Shown in pieces: positions 34,758 through 41,853 of a stretch of DNA of 64,000 nucleotides; positions within the stretch are counted from its first letter, which is position 1, and each line of letters opens with the position of its first letter. Below the pieces are notes generated by a model, which did no database searches, was not told the DNA's origin, and worked only from the letters and a program-made list of their open reading frames with translations. Source of the stretch: CAVWZH01 sp963765285 (lineage in GTDB: Bacteria > Acidobacteriota > Terriglobia > Terriglobales > Acidobacteriaceae); the NCBI GenBank assembly GCA_963765285.1, contig CAVXVR010000004.1, positions 186,001-250,000 on the forward strand, read 5' to 3'. Both the position numbers and the translations under genes were made by a program.

Positions 34758-35660
34758 TTAGCGAACCACCGGTTTTTGTGCTGCCGGAATCGCCTGGATT
34801 TCCGCCGGCGTTAGACGGGAGAGATCGCAATAGCCGTAACCCTTCAAGCAAGCTGCGTAATTTCGTTTGTGCTCGGCGTCGGCCAATGTCCTGGCTTCTG
34901 CGGGAGTCAGTTTTGAGTAATCACAGGTTTCCTGGCCGTCCCGGCAAGCGGAGATATTGCGCTGGTGGTCTGCAACCGCGGTCTGACCAGCTTCCAGAGA
35001 GGTGAGTTTCGAGCGGTCACATTCGTCCCATCCATTTTCACAATTGTGCGCGTTGCGCTGATGGTCCGCGGCAGCTACTTCCTTGCTTTCTGCAGCCGTC
35101 AGTTTGGAGTGATCGCAGATCCCGGTGCTGTCTTTGCAGTCCGACAGGTTCAGCTGGTTCCTGGCCGCGTCCACCGCTCCTGCTTCCGCCGAAGTCAGTT
35201 TGGAGCGATCGCAGGCGCCTACACCGTCTTTGCAGTCGGATAGATTGCGCTGGCGCTCGGCCAGGGACGAATCTCGCGTTTCGGCCGAAGTCAGTTTGGC
35301 GGGGTCGCAGGAGTGCATACCGTCGTTGCAGGCGGCAACATTACGCTGGTGGTCGGCCACGGCTAACGCTGTCGCTTCTGGTTCTGTGAGTTTCGAACGA
35401 TCACAGGAAGCGTAGCCGTTCCTGCAGTTCGCCACGTTGCGCGTGTGGGCAGCAACGGCCACGTCAGCCACTTCCGGCTGGCTCAACCTGGAGCGATTGC
35501 AGGAGTCGCGTCCTGCCTTGCATGCCTCCAGATTTTGCGCAGAGTCGTTCTTCACAGGGACACTGTTCGCAAGGTCCGCGGACTGAGCAAAACCCACGAT
35601 AGACCAAAAACTTAGGCAAGCCACTTTCACCCAAAAACACTTTCTTAGATGAACTCGCAT
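34758..35660 (-). CDS. Exported protein of eight 32-residue Cys-pair repeats
   Basis: 300 aa with GAGGAG ribosome site and a signal peptide (about residues 1-26). From about residue 43 it consists of eight tandem units of exactly 32 residues. Each has a Cys pair spaced C-x6-C, then D-x-S-K-L-T-x-x-E and a helical A-rich part ending H-x-R before the next Asn (example unit: NVANCRNGYASCDRSKLTEP then EATALAVADHQR). The Cys pair is kept in all eight units, which suggests one disulfide per unit after export. Unit 8 is shortened by a different tail. Sequence between units differs enough to exclude recent expansion. Function unknown; a repeat scaffold outside the cytoplasm is the simplest reading. 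Confidence 0.88.
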   Translation of the reverse strand: MRVHLRKCFWVKVACLSFWSIVGFAQSADLANSVPVKNDSAQNLEACKAGRDSCNRSRLSQPEVADVAVAAHTRNVANCRNGYASCDRSKLTEPEATALAVADHQRNVAACNDGMHSCDPAKLTSAETRDSSLAERQRNLSDCKDGVGACDRSKLTSAEAGAVDAARNQLNLSDCKDSTGICDHSKLTAAESKEVAAADHQRNAHNCENGWDECDRSKLTSLEAGQTAVADHQRNISACRDGQETCDYSKLTPAEARTLADAEHKRNYAACLKGYGYCDLSRLTPAEIQAIPAAQKPVVR

Positions 35661-35726
35661 ATTGTCTCCTCGTCAGACGGCCGTCCCTGTCAACAACGAC
35701 CGGCTCGTCACCCTAAACATCAATTA

Positions 35727-35761
35727 CACTGGCCGGAACCGCCAACCGGTTCCGGCCAGTG
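35727..35761. terminator. Perfect 14-bp hairpin after the SYLF gene
   Basis: Arms CACTGGCCGGAACC / GGTTCCGGCCAGTG with loop GCCAACC. It lies 30 nt after the stop of the minus-strand SYLF gene and before the ribosome site of the repeat-protein gene. No T-tract, so termination is likely but not certain; it may insulate the two genes. Confidence 0.6.
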
Positions 35762-35790
35762 CAACCCCGGTGTGCTGGGGATGTCGTCAA

Positions 35791-36507
35791 TTACTTCTTG
35801 TCTTCGTTGGCCTCGGCCACACGTGCCTGTTGGCCGGCCTCGGATATCGCTTTCATGAACGCATCTGCACTCTTCGGGGCTGCGACCTTGCCCGAAAGAA
35901 TGTTGCGGAACGTCATGTGCTTGCCATAAATGGCGCGCGTGGAATCGTTGTCCTGCTCCACGACTGCACCTTCGAGAGTCAGGCCGGCGAACACGCCTTT
36001 GGAGCGCGAGTAGGTCAGCATCTCAGTGTTCATCTTCCAGTCAGTTCCCGCGGAGGCATGACGGCCTACTGGGCCTGCCGCAACGGATCCTTCACCGGTC
36101 AACTCGAATTTGCTGGAAAGCAGATGCTGTAAGCCACGGTCATTCATGACCAGCATGACCAGGTCCACGCCTTCGACGCCGATCTGCAATCCCCAGCTAC
36201 CGCCGCCCACGGAAACGAATGCCGGCGCGCTCCAGCCCTCAGCCGTACGGCAAGTGGCGACGCCGCGTCCGTGCTTAGCGCCGAAAATGAAGCCGCCCTT
36301 AATGAGATCTGGTACTACCAGGATGCATTTTGCACCGCTCAGCACTTCCTCAGGGATGCCTTTGTCCGGGGTGGACATAATCGCGTGCAGAACATCCACG
36401 GAGTTTTGCAGGCGGTTAATCGAATCTTCACGGCCCGAGCTGGCCCAGGCATACGTTCCGAGCAAACCTATGAAGCCCATCAATACCGCTGAGAGTATCT
36501 TTTTCAT
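35791..36507 (-). CDS. SYLF/Ysc84-domain lipid-binding protein
   Basis: 238-aa exported protein; GGAG ribosome site and signal peptide (MKKILSAVLMGFIGLLGTYA). The SYLF fold is visible: IPEEVLSGAKCILVVPDLIK, GGFIFGAKHGRGVATCR, FVSVGGGSWGLQIGVEGVDL, LVMNDRGLQHLL and GPVGRHASAGTDW, ending in the usual GLTLEGAVVEQDND. The domain binds phosphoinositides in eukaryotes; bacterial versions are periplasmic, with unclear lipid role. Its upstream region is a near copy of that of the next gene (36654-37031), so the two are probably co-regulated. Confidence 0.9.
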   Translation of the reverse strand: MKKILSAVLMGFIGLLGTYAWASSGREDSINRLQNSVDVLHAIMSTPDKGIPEEVLSGAKCILVVPDLIKGGFIFGAKHGRGVATCRTAEGWSAPAFVSVGGGSWGLQIGVEGVDLVMLVMNDRGLQHLLSSKFELTGEGSVAAGPVGRHASAGTDWKMNTEMLTYSRSKGVFAGLTLEGAVVEQDNDSTRAIYGKHMTFRNILSGKVAAPKSADAFMKAISEAGQQARVAEANEDKK

Positions 36508-36552
36508 GAATTGCTCCTTCAGGAGAAACAGAACTAAGAGGAGAAAACTTCA

Positions 36553-36661
36553 GATGGGCTGACTTAGCTCAGAAGACCTGAAAGAGAGAGAAGAACTGCT
36601 CATCTCCAGGTTCATCATCGGCTAAGCAGAAACGAATAGCTGGTCTGAATTGCTCACTTCG
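36553..36661 (-). promoter_or_regulatory. Duplicated upstream region, copy A (before the SYLF gene)
   Basis: Read on the minus strand it starts with GTGAGCAATTCAGACCAGC at 36657 and stays alignable with copy B to the start codon: both contain CTGGAGA and CTCTTTCAGG at matching places. 27 positions at 36635-36661 are identical to copy B except one. The motif lies 140 nt before the SYLF ATG and overlaps the end of the upstream gene. Confidence 0.7.
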
Positions 36662-37031
36662 GCGGCGTTGGCGCTCCAGGCGCGCGCGTCGATTTCGGTG
36701 ACACCTCAGTTTCTAGCCCTGCCACGTTCACGGGTTTCTTAGATCGATTGGCCAACCCCAGCAGAATTGACACCGGAAGCCGTAGCGTTCGTATCGTAGG
36801 GTCAGTTCGACTCACGGCGTTAACCACCGCGTAATCGCCCTCCACAAAAGGATCGGAAACCAGCTCAAAATACTCGCCGTACATTTTTATCTGCTTGGAC
36901 GCGATGAATCCCAGGGACTTTATCCGCACACAGTTCTCGGAAGCCGATGGGCCGCTCGGATGAGTCTTAAGACCGTCTGTCGGCGCTGTGGGCGTGGGTT
37001 CTACCGGAACATCGACTTTGTGCCGAATCAT
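36654..37031 (-). CDS. Hypothetical protein, 125 aa
   Basis: ATG 37031 with a GGAGG ribosome site. Pro/Thr-rich N-terminus (EPTPTAPTDGLKTHPSGP), then a compact middle part (ENCVRIKSLGFIASKQIKMY, GEYFELVSDPFVEGDYAVVN) and a Pro/Ser-rich tail. No signal peptide or membrane segment. No family recognised. Its promoter region is a duplicate of the SYLF promoter region, and its stop codon lies inside that SYLF copy, so it may be co-regulated with SYLF. Confidence 0.7.
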   Translation of the reverse strand: MIRHKVDVPVEPTPTAPTDGLKTHPSGPSASENCVRIKSLGFIASKQIKMYGEYFELVSDPFVEGDYAVVNAVSRTDPTIRTLRLPVSILLGLANRSKKPVNVAGLETEVSPKSTRAPGAPTPPK

Positions 37032-37077
37032 GCGACCTCCTGAAACTCAGTGGGGAACGCGGAGAAAGTTCGCGGAG

Positions 37078-37179
37078 CGGACTTGCTCCGGTGGGCCTGA
37101 AAGAGGGTGGCCATGCCCCCTCTCCAGCATCATGATCGCTCACAGCGCAAAGAATGGCTGGTCTGAATTGCTCACTTCG
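37078..37179 (-). promoter_or_regulatory. Duplicated upstream region, copy B
   Basis: Near-identical to copy A at its upstream end (37153-37179) and alignable down to the start codon of the 125-aa gene. The GTGAGCAATTC motif (37165-37175) is 134 nt from the ATG, against 140 nt in copy A, so spacing is conserved. Confidence 0.7.
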
Positions 37180-37243
37180 CGGCCCTCCTCGGAAGCCGCT
37201 TTTGTCCATTTTCAACAACAACATCGGCCGAGTTTCGTGCAAT

Positions 37244-37254
37244 GTGAGCAATCC
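37244..37254 (+). promoter_or_regulatory. GTGAGCAATCC motif upstream of a zinc-ribbon gene
   Basis: Same motif as in copies A and B but on the plus strand, 144 nt before the GTG start at 37398. The sequence after it (TGCACAG) matches that after the motif near 39.0 kb (GGGACAG). Suggests a common regulator or RNA-level signal for this gene group. Confidence 0.5.
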
Positions 37255-37397
37255 TGCACAGAAAGGAGCTCCCGGGTCTGTCATGGTTACCTGTGGGCAT
37301 TGAGTCCGGCGAGAATCTCGTGGATTGCTCCCGGTATCGCCTCTGACAGCAGAACAGTTTTCCGGCTTAGATAGGGACAAAGAACGAAGGTGGATCG

Positions 37398-37631
37398 GTG
37401 GAAAGCTTCCGTCGTCCGTTCCGCGAGCGGCTCCGCAGACGTCTGGCGGCCATCGCCGACTTTCTCGGCAAGCTGCGGACGATACTCATACCCCCGGCTC
37501 AGGAAATCCGCTCGCAACGGATGTGCCCATTTTGCGGCCTAATCACGCCGCGATCCAAACGAATCTGCATGGAGTGTGGGAAATCGCTCGCAGGAATTAA
37601 GCTCGAACACAAAGATGCGCGGCAAGGATAA
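37398..37631 (+). CDS. Small zinc-ribbon protein
   Basis: 77 aa; GTG start at 37398 with GAAGG upstream. Basic amphipathic N-terminus (MESFRRPFRERLRRRLAAIA) then a four-Cys ribbon CPFCGLITPRSKRICMECGK. Looks like a zinc-stabilised nucleic-acid or protein-binding module. Followed 18 nt later by a tiny membrane-protein gene, so the two are probably one operon. First of five small Cys/His proteins in this region. Confidence 0.75.
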   Translation: MESFRRPFRERLRRRLAAIADFLGKLRTILIPPAQEIRSQRMCPFCGLITPRSKRICMECGKSLAGIKLEHKDARQG

Positions 37632-37649
37632 ACAACGAGGGAGACAATC

Positions 37650-37799
37650 ATGCTTTGGACGATTTTCATTGTGCTAGTGATTCTGTGGCTCCTGGGTTTC
37701 AGCCTCCACATAGCCGGTGGCCTGATTCACCTGCTGCTGGTTGTGGCATTAGTGGTACTCGTGATCAACCTGATAAGCGGGCGGCGAGGCGTCGTCTAG
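37650..37799 (+). CDS. Tiny membrane protein, lmo0937/DUF5670 family
   Basis: 49-aa product from ATG 37650 with GAGGGAG upstream. Two hydrophobic helices: LWTIFIVLVILWLLGFSLHI and GGLIHLLLVVALVVLVINLI, ending ISGRRGVV. This pattern (MLWTI, LGF, GGxIHLLLVxAL, LISGRR) is typical of the lmo0937 family, often seen in stress-induced operons. Role unknown; inner-membrane location is predicted. 18 nt behind the zinc-ribbon gene. Confidence 0.88.
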   Translation: MLWTIFIVLVILWLLGFSLHIAGGLIHLLLVVALVVLVINLISGRRGVV

Positions 37800-37811
37800 G
37801 CACCAGCTGGC

Positions 37812-38066
37812 CTATTTGTGCTGGAAGAGTACGCGAAGGCCATGGGTCGTAATTTCCTGTAGCGTTCGCAAAGCCGCCAGGCCAGAACTCTCGGGGCGAG
37901 AAACCTTGGCTGCGGCCAGTTCTCGGTCAAGATGTGTTTTGGTGGACGGATGTCCCGTGCTGAGAGTGCACTTCTCTTTCGGTTTCGCGCGGCACATGGG
38001 GCAGCGGACCGACAAGATCTGCCGCAAGGTGAGCGTTCCTGGTCCCGCTTCTGCATTATTCGACAT
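37812..38066 (-). CDS. Small CPxC zinc-finger protein (CxxC...C...H type)
   Basis: 84 aa; core CPMCRAKPKEKCTLSTGHP followed by STKTHLDREL, i.e. three Cys and a His that can hold zinc. A second protein at 41513-41653 has the same core (CPTCGAKPGERCELSTGQP then RTEPHRDRRL), so they are paralogues. The pattern is close to zinc-finger proteins of actinobacteria and their phages (CPxCGAxPGxxC...H). No Shine-Dalgarno is obvious before ATG 38066. Function unknown; nucleic-acid binding is a guess. Confidence 0.75.
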   Translation of the reverse strand: MSNNAEAGPGTLTLRQILSVRCPMCRAKPKEKCTLSTGHPSTKTHLDRELAAAKVSRPESSGLAALRTLQEITTHGLRVLFQHK

Positions 38067-38109
38067 AGCCAGTTCGAGCGATGGTCAATGTTGCTCTAGC
38101 AACGCTATT

Positions 38110-38313
38110 TCAAAGCGCGCGCCGGCGATCGAACTGATTCGGTATCGGCGTCGGCAAATGGGACAAGGCAACATGTTGGTTGATCGCTGCTGCGGCTTGC
38201 GTGCGGCGATTGCCGTTCAGGCTGCTGAAATTGAGAGTGGTCACGCTCTGCTCGCAGAAGGTGCATTTGAATGTAGTGCCGCCGTTGACCGCTTTGGTTG
38301 TGTAATATCTCAC
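38110..38313 (-). CDS. Small C2H2-like protein
   Basis: 67 aa, GTG start at 38313. Core FKCTFCEQSV with a C-x2-C knuckle, then after a helix INQHVALSH with H-x4-H, making a possible C2H2 zinc site. Ends in a basic tail. Lies 43 nt upstream of the CPxC zinc-finger gene on the same strand. Start and expression are less certain than for its neighbours. Confidence 0.6.
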   Translation of the reverse strand: MRYYTTKAVNGGTTFKCTFCEQSVTTLNFSSLNGNRRTQAAAAINQHVALSHLPTPIPNQFDRRRAL

Positions 38314-38512
38314 ATCTTCAGTGTAGTTCTTCTAACTGCGACTGCTTTGGGGCATTAGGTGTGCAACCTTCGGGTGGAAGAGCTTTCGATTCGAGAGGCC
38401 GGATTTGGAACCGAAAGTGGTCGACGATCCAACTCAGAACTGGAAGGTGCCGTTGCGGATGCCTTGCCACACCTTGGCCGAAAAGGGCGCGATTCTGTGG
38501 TCGATTGCCAAA

Positions 38513-38968
38513 TCAGCAGCGTTGCCCCAGGCAAGAATCCGTACCGGCCCGTGATCTGCCAGGTCGTCGTAGATGTGTTTTGGCCGGAGTCTTCAGCTTT
38601 CTCGTCTGCCTCCGGGCCGGCTTCACGTTCAGTACAAAGTGGACAGTCGCTAATAGGAAGTGGGGCCCGTCGGCCTTGGCCACCAGCGCATCCACCGACT
38701 TCAACACGCCCTCCGGCAGTTCCACATCTTCGGCGAGCATGACGATAGGAACCTCTGGTTTGATTTGCTTGATCTCATCGGCGATGACTGTGCCATCCAG
38801 AAGGCCCAGGTGGTACTCGAGCACGATTGCGTCCACTGGGCGCGCCATAAAAAGTTGCAGGCCCTCGTGACCGTTGGTTGCGGTTACCAGTTCGTATCCG
38901 TGTTCCTGCAACAAACTCAATTGAGCCGGGTCTCGGTGTATGCACAGCAGGGTGCTGTTAGTAGCCAT
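38513..38968 (-). CDS. Receiver-domain protein with Glu at the phospho-acceptor position
   Basis: 151 aa from ATG 38968. A receiver fold is readable: LLCIHRDPAQLSLLQEHGYE, VDAIVLEYHLGLLDG, IVMLAEDVELPEG and the conserved Lys in LVAKADG. Where active receivers have Asp (VLDYxxP) this one has Glu (VLEYHL), so it may be locked in a phosphorylated-like state or serve as a protein-binding module. A basic C-terminal tail of about 30 residues follows, with no DNA-binding domain. A GTGAGCAATTC motif lies 41 nt upstream. Confidence 0.75.
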   Translation of the reverse strand: MATNSTLLCIHRDPAQLSLLQEHGYELVTATNGHEGLQLFMARPVDAIVLEYHLGLLDGTVIADEIKQIKPEVPIVMLAEDVELPEGVLKSVDALVAKADGPHFLLATVHFVLNVKPARRQTRKLKTPAKTHLRRPGRSRAGTDSCLGQRC

Positions 38969-39008
38969 GCCGGCGATGGTATACAGCCCAGCTTCCCCAG
39001 TCTGTCCC

Positions 39009-39019
39009 GAATTGCTCAC
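39009..39019 (-). promoter_or_regulatory. GTGAGCAATTC motif upstream of the receiver gene
   Basis: Identical 11-mer to copies A and B, here 41 nt before the ATG; followed by GGGACAGA. The sequence around it no longer aligns with copies A and B, which makes chance duplication of DNA less likely and a functional site more likely. Confidence 0.5.
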
Positions 39020-39160
39020 AAGGCGCGCGCCATCCGGCGTCAGGCGAAGAAGAACCAAGTACGACGACCATTTTGAGCGATGACAGATGCAAACCAAGTG
39101 GGGATAGTCCAACGGGGGGAGAGTCAGCCAAGAACTCGCGGAAGCCTAGGATTTCAGTTT

Positions 39161-39499
39161 TTAGGGGGGAGCGGATCTTTTTCCCCCGGGTTCTTGTCCA
39201 GCCTCACGCAGAAGGCTCAAGATGTGCAGGGCCCGGGCGATAGCGTCTTGCTCTTTTCCAGGGTCGCCGGGCGCCTTTGACAAACTTCGTGATCGCTCGA
39301 GAATCGCGGCCTCTGCGTTCTGGATCCGCTGTCGTAACTTGCTCCGGTCAGACTCGAAGACTGCGGCGCGGTAGAGTTTTTCCCAATCCTGCTTGAGAGA
39401 ACGCGTAGACTGACCTCCGGGCGCGACCCACGGGTGTTTCGAGTCATTCGGAGTTCTTGTTCCTTGTGTCCCTGGTTCTTGGGTGTTCCGCGCAAACAT
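39161..39499 (-). CDS. Hypothetical helical protein, 112 aa
   Basis: The conserved-looking part is WEKLYRAAVFESDRSKLRQR followed by IQNAEAAILERSRSL and ARALHILSLLREAG, a helical pattern I recall from small acidobacterial proteins of unknown function. Start uncertain: ATG 39499 would overlap the upstream gene by 56 nt, and a start nearer the helical core is possible. Same strand as the CxxC protein upstream, probably one operon. Confidence 0.6.
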   Translation of the reverse strand: MFARNTQEPGTQGTRTPNDSKHPWVAPGGQSTRSLKQDWEKLYRAAVFESDRSKLRQRIQNAEAAILERSRSLSKAPGDPGKEQDAIARALHILSLLREAGQEPGGKRSAPP

Positions 39500-39659
39500 G
39501 CAATCTGAACTCCTTGTCGCGCTGCAACTCAAAATTCCGCATCATTTCATCGAAGGAATTGCCCGTGGGCGCGCCGGCAGAGTTGAAGACCCATGCGCAC
39601 TCAGAGCAGCCAAAACCCCGAAACTGCTTTTGCTCAATCCACACCAGCTCCCGGCCCAT
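39444..39659 (-). CDS. Small Cys/His protein (GFGCSxCxWVF type)
   Basis: 71 aa from ATG 39659 with GAGGGAG ribosome site. Core FRGFGCSECAWVFNSAGAPT, then GNSFDEMMRNFELQRDKEF and a closing HVCAEHPR. The CxxC plus His-x-Cys-x3-His could bind zinc. I recall similar short proteins in Acidobacteria, function unknown. It overlaps the start of the following gene on the same strand. In the gap upstream (39660-39923) a degraded motif CTGAGCAATAC is seen near 39862-39872 (minus strand). Confidence 0.7.
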   Translation of the reverse strand: MGRELVWIEQKQFRGFGCSECAWVFNSAGAPTGNSFDEMMRNFELQRDKEFRLHVCAEHPRTRDTRNKNSE

Positions 39660-39923
39660 AGCTCCCTCGTCGTTGCCACCAAGGCGGACTGACCGCGTGC
39701 CTGGTAAGGGACGGGCGGAGTCTATATGCGCCAATCTGGATGGTCTGTCGGGCATCCTACATACAGGGAGGATTTTGTTGGTGTGCGCTCTATTTTGCGG
39801 CTTGGTTCGAAGGCCCGCCGAGCTTGTTGCAACGAGGGTTCGTTGCTCCTGAAGCGGTCGGTATTGCTCAGTATCCGGGTTGCATTCAGCATACGGTTGA
39901 TTGCGGTCTATTAAGGACGGTTT

Positions 39924-40673
39924 GTGGAAGGCAAAGGACTCCAAGTCGTGCAGTCTGGCGAGCGGACGAACGCCGAAGGCAAACCAGTCAGCAACCTGAT
40001 ACTTCTATCGATCTCCGATAGCGACTACGGTGAACTTCGTCCTCGCCTTGAATACGTCAGCTTGCCAAATCACCTTGTGCTTCACGAGGGTGGTGGAAGG
40101 CTCGAATTTGCCTATTTTCCCAATCGAGGGTTGATTTCTCTTGTAGTCGTCATGAAAGACGGAAAGACCGCCGAAGCCGGCATTGTCGGCAATGAAGGTT
40201 TCACCGGAACCCCGGCCGCAGTCGGTCTGAGCCGCAGTCCGCTGCAAGCCGTGGTGCAAATCACGGGGGATGGCTTTCGCATAGAGGTTGGAGTTTTGCA
40301 AGACATTCTGGAATCCGCTCCGCACCTGCAATTGATCCTCAGCCGCTACGCGGTAGTGCAGGGAATGCAGGTTGCACAAACCGCCGCGTGTAATCGGCTG
40401 CACGACATCAAGCGGCGCCTGGCGCGGTGGTTGTTGATGACCCAGGACAGAGTCGATTCAGAATTGTTGCCCATCACCCATGATTTTCTCGCAACCATGC
40501 TGGGCACAGACCGGCCGAGCCTGACGCAGGCAGCTGGTGTCTTGCAGAAAAAGAAGCTCATCCAGTACACCCGTGGCGCGGTGAAGATCGTGAACCGCAA
40601 GAAGCTTGAAGACGCGGCCTGTGAGTGCTACGGGATCAGCCAACAGTATAATGGCGAACTGGGCTTGAAATAA
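39924..40673 (+). CDS. Crp/Fnr-family transcriptional regulator
   Basis: 249 aa; GTG start at 39924 with AAGGA upstream. N-terminal cyclic-nucleotide-binding-like barrel (VSLPNHLVLHEGGGRLEFAY) lacks an obvious phosphate-binding cassette, so the ligand is unclear; no Fnr-type Cys cluster is seen. C-terminal Crp helix-turn-helix: DFLATMLGTDRPSLTQAAGV then LQKKKLI. Convergent with a second Crp-type gene 52 nt away. It may act on the local GTGAGCAATYC sites, but this is inference. Confidence 0.88.
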   Translation: MEGKGLQVVQSGERTNAEGKPVSNLILLSISDSDYGELRPRLEYVSLPNHLVLHEGGGRLEFAYFPNRGLISLVVVMKDGKTAEAGIVGNEGFTGTPAAVGLSRSPLQAVVQITGDGFRIEVGVLQDILESAPHLQLILSRYAVVQGMQVAQTAACNRLHDIKRRLARWLLMTQDRVDSELLPITHDFLATMLGTDRPSLTQAAGVLQKKKLIQYTRGAVKIVNRKKLEDAACECYGISQQYNGELGLK

Positions 40674-40725
40674 GTCTGCGGTGACTGAACCTGTCTTTAT
40701 TTTATTTTCGAAGCGACGAGTGAGA

Positions 40726-41403
40726 CTAGTCGTGCAGAACCACGTTGAGCAAGGAGCTGTGAACTTGCAGCCCGCCTTCCACGCCTCCGGCATAATGAAT
40801 GAAACCCATTTTCCTGAAGCGGTTCATGAAAAAGCTCACTCGCGAACGGGTAGTGCCGACCATGTCGGCCAGCGTTTCCTGACTGATCTTCGGGACCACG
40901 GTCTCCGGCACTCCTTCCTTGCCGAAATGCGCGAGCATCAGCAGAACACGCGCCAGCCGCTTTTCGCTGGAATTGAATAGCTGATCGACCAGATCCTCCT
41001 CGTAACGGATATTGCGGGAGAGCAAATACGCCACGAACATATCGGAAAACGTATGTTCGCGATGAAGCGCGTCCATCATGGCCCGCTTCTCGATCCGCAG
41101 GAGCTGGCAATCCGTCATGGCAGCCGCGGACCCCATGCGTAGGGCCTGGCCCGCCAGCGAGCCTTCGCCAAAGAAATTCCCCGTGCCCAATATGCCGATG
41201 GTGGCTTCTTTGCCGGTCTTGGATACGACCGTGAGCCTGATCTTGCCTTTCTGAATATAGAAGACAGCGTCGGCCGCGTCCCCTTGTGCGAAGATTCCTT
41301 GTTTTTTGGCGAGAGCCACGCTCTTCCTGCCCTGTCCGATGGTCGCAAGGAAGGTACTGGGATCGAAATCGCGACTCTTCTTGGATGCGGCAACGGGACT
41401 CAT
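40726..41403 (-). CDS. Crp/Fnr-family transcriptional regulator
   Basis: 225 aa from ATG 41403 (a TTG 21 nt upstream is possible). The sensor domain is a well-formed cNMP-like barrel (GIFAQGDAADAVFYIQKGKI, GTGNFFGEGSLAG, with EGSL in place of the cAMP-binding GELAL pattern). DNA-binding helix: ISQETLADMVGTTRSRVSFF then MNRFRKMGFI. No iron-sulfur Cys. Tail-to-tail with the other Crp-like gene. Ligand unknown. Confidence 0.9.
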   Translation of the reverse strand: MSPVAASKKSRDFDPSTFLATIGQGRKSVALAKKQGIFAQGDAADAVFYIQKGKIRLTVVSKTGKEATIGILGTGNFFGEGSLAGQALRMGSAAAMTDCQLLRIEKRAMMDALHREHTFSDMFVAYLLSRNIRYEEDLVDQLFNSSEKRLARVLLMLAHFGKEGVPETVVPKISQETLADMVGTTRSRVSFFMNRFRKMGFIHYAGGVEGGLQVHSSLLNVVLHD

Positions 41404-41512
41404 CAGGTTCAATTGTAGTCCCAAAGCGCGGTTTTGCTGGGTTTATTGGGTAAGCGATAAGACGAGGTTTAGCCAGCGCACCTCGGACTGGCTGATCTGC
41501 GGCCCCGGAAGG

Positions 41513-41653
41513 CTACTTGTCCGAAGCGGTCAGGCGCCGATCGCGATGAGGTTCGGTGCGCGGTTGCCCGGTACTAAGCTCGCATCTTTCTCCCGGCTTG
41601 GCACCACAGGTGGGGCACCGCACTGCGAGTGCTTGTTTTTCGGTGACTTTCAT
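41513..41653 (-). CDS. Small CPxC zinc-finger protein, second copy
   Basis: 46 aa from ATG 41653 (a TTG start at 41713 would add 20 residues). Core VRCPTCGAKPGERCELSTGQ and EPHRDRRL, clearly paralogous to the 37812-38066 protein. Three Cys and one His fit a small zinc site. No good ribosome site is seen for either start. Function unknown. Confidence 0.65.
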   Translation of the reverse strand: MKVTEKQALAVRCPTCGAKPGERCELSTGQPRTEPHRDRRLTASDK

Positions 41654-41773
41654 GCCTCGATAATGCGGGTTGCCCTGGCCGTAATGATGTTCAATTTTGA
41701 CCAGTGTGTTCAAAGAAGAATTGGAGTTTGTGGGATGCGACAGAGGAATGCTTTGCAGAGGTAAGCTGTTGGG

Positions 41774-41809
41774 AAAACGAAAAGCGCGAGCCCAGAGGTG
41801 GACTCGCGC
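41774..41809 (-). terminator. Intrinsic terminator of the low-complexity exported protein gene
   Basis: On the minus strand the stem GCGCGAG / CTCGCGC (41784-41809, extended by a TGG/CCA inner pair) is followed by TTTTCGTTTT. It lies about 45 nt past the stop of the gene at 41854. Confidence 0.85.
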
Positions 41810-41853
41810 CGGTACTGATTAAGCTGACTGTGCCTCAAGCCACAAGACAGAGC

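Noticed and set aside
34758..35660. Tandem 96-bp DNA periodicity, at first like a CRISPR array
   Set aside because: The repeats are in one reading frame of a signal-peptide protein and differ in DNA; no spacers and no cas genes.
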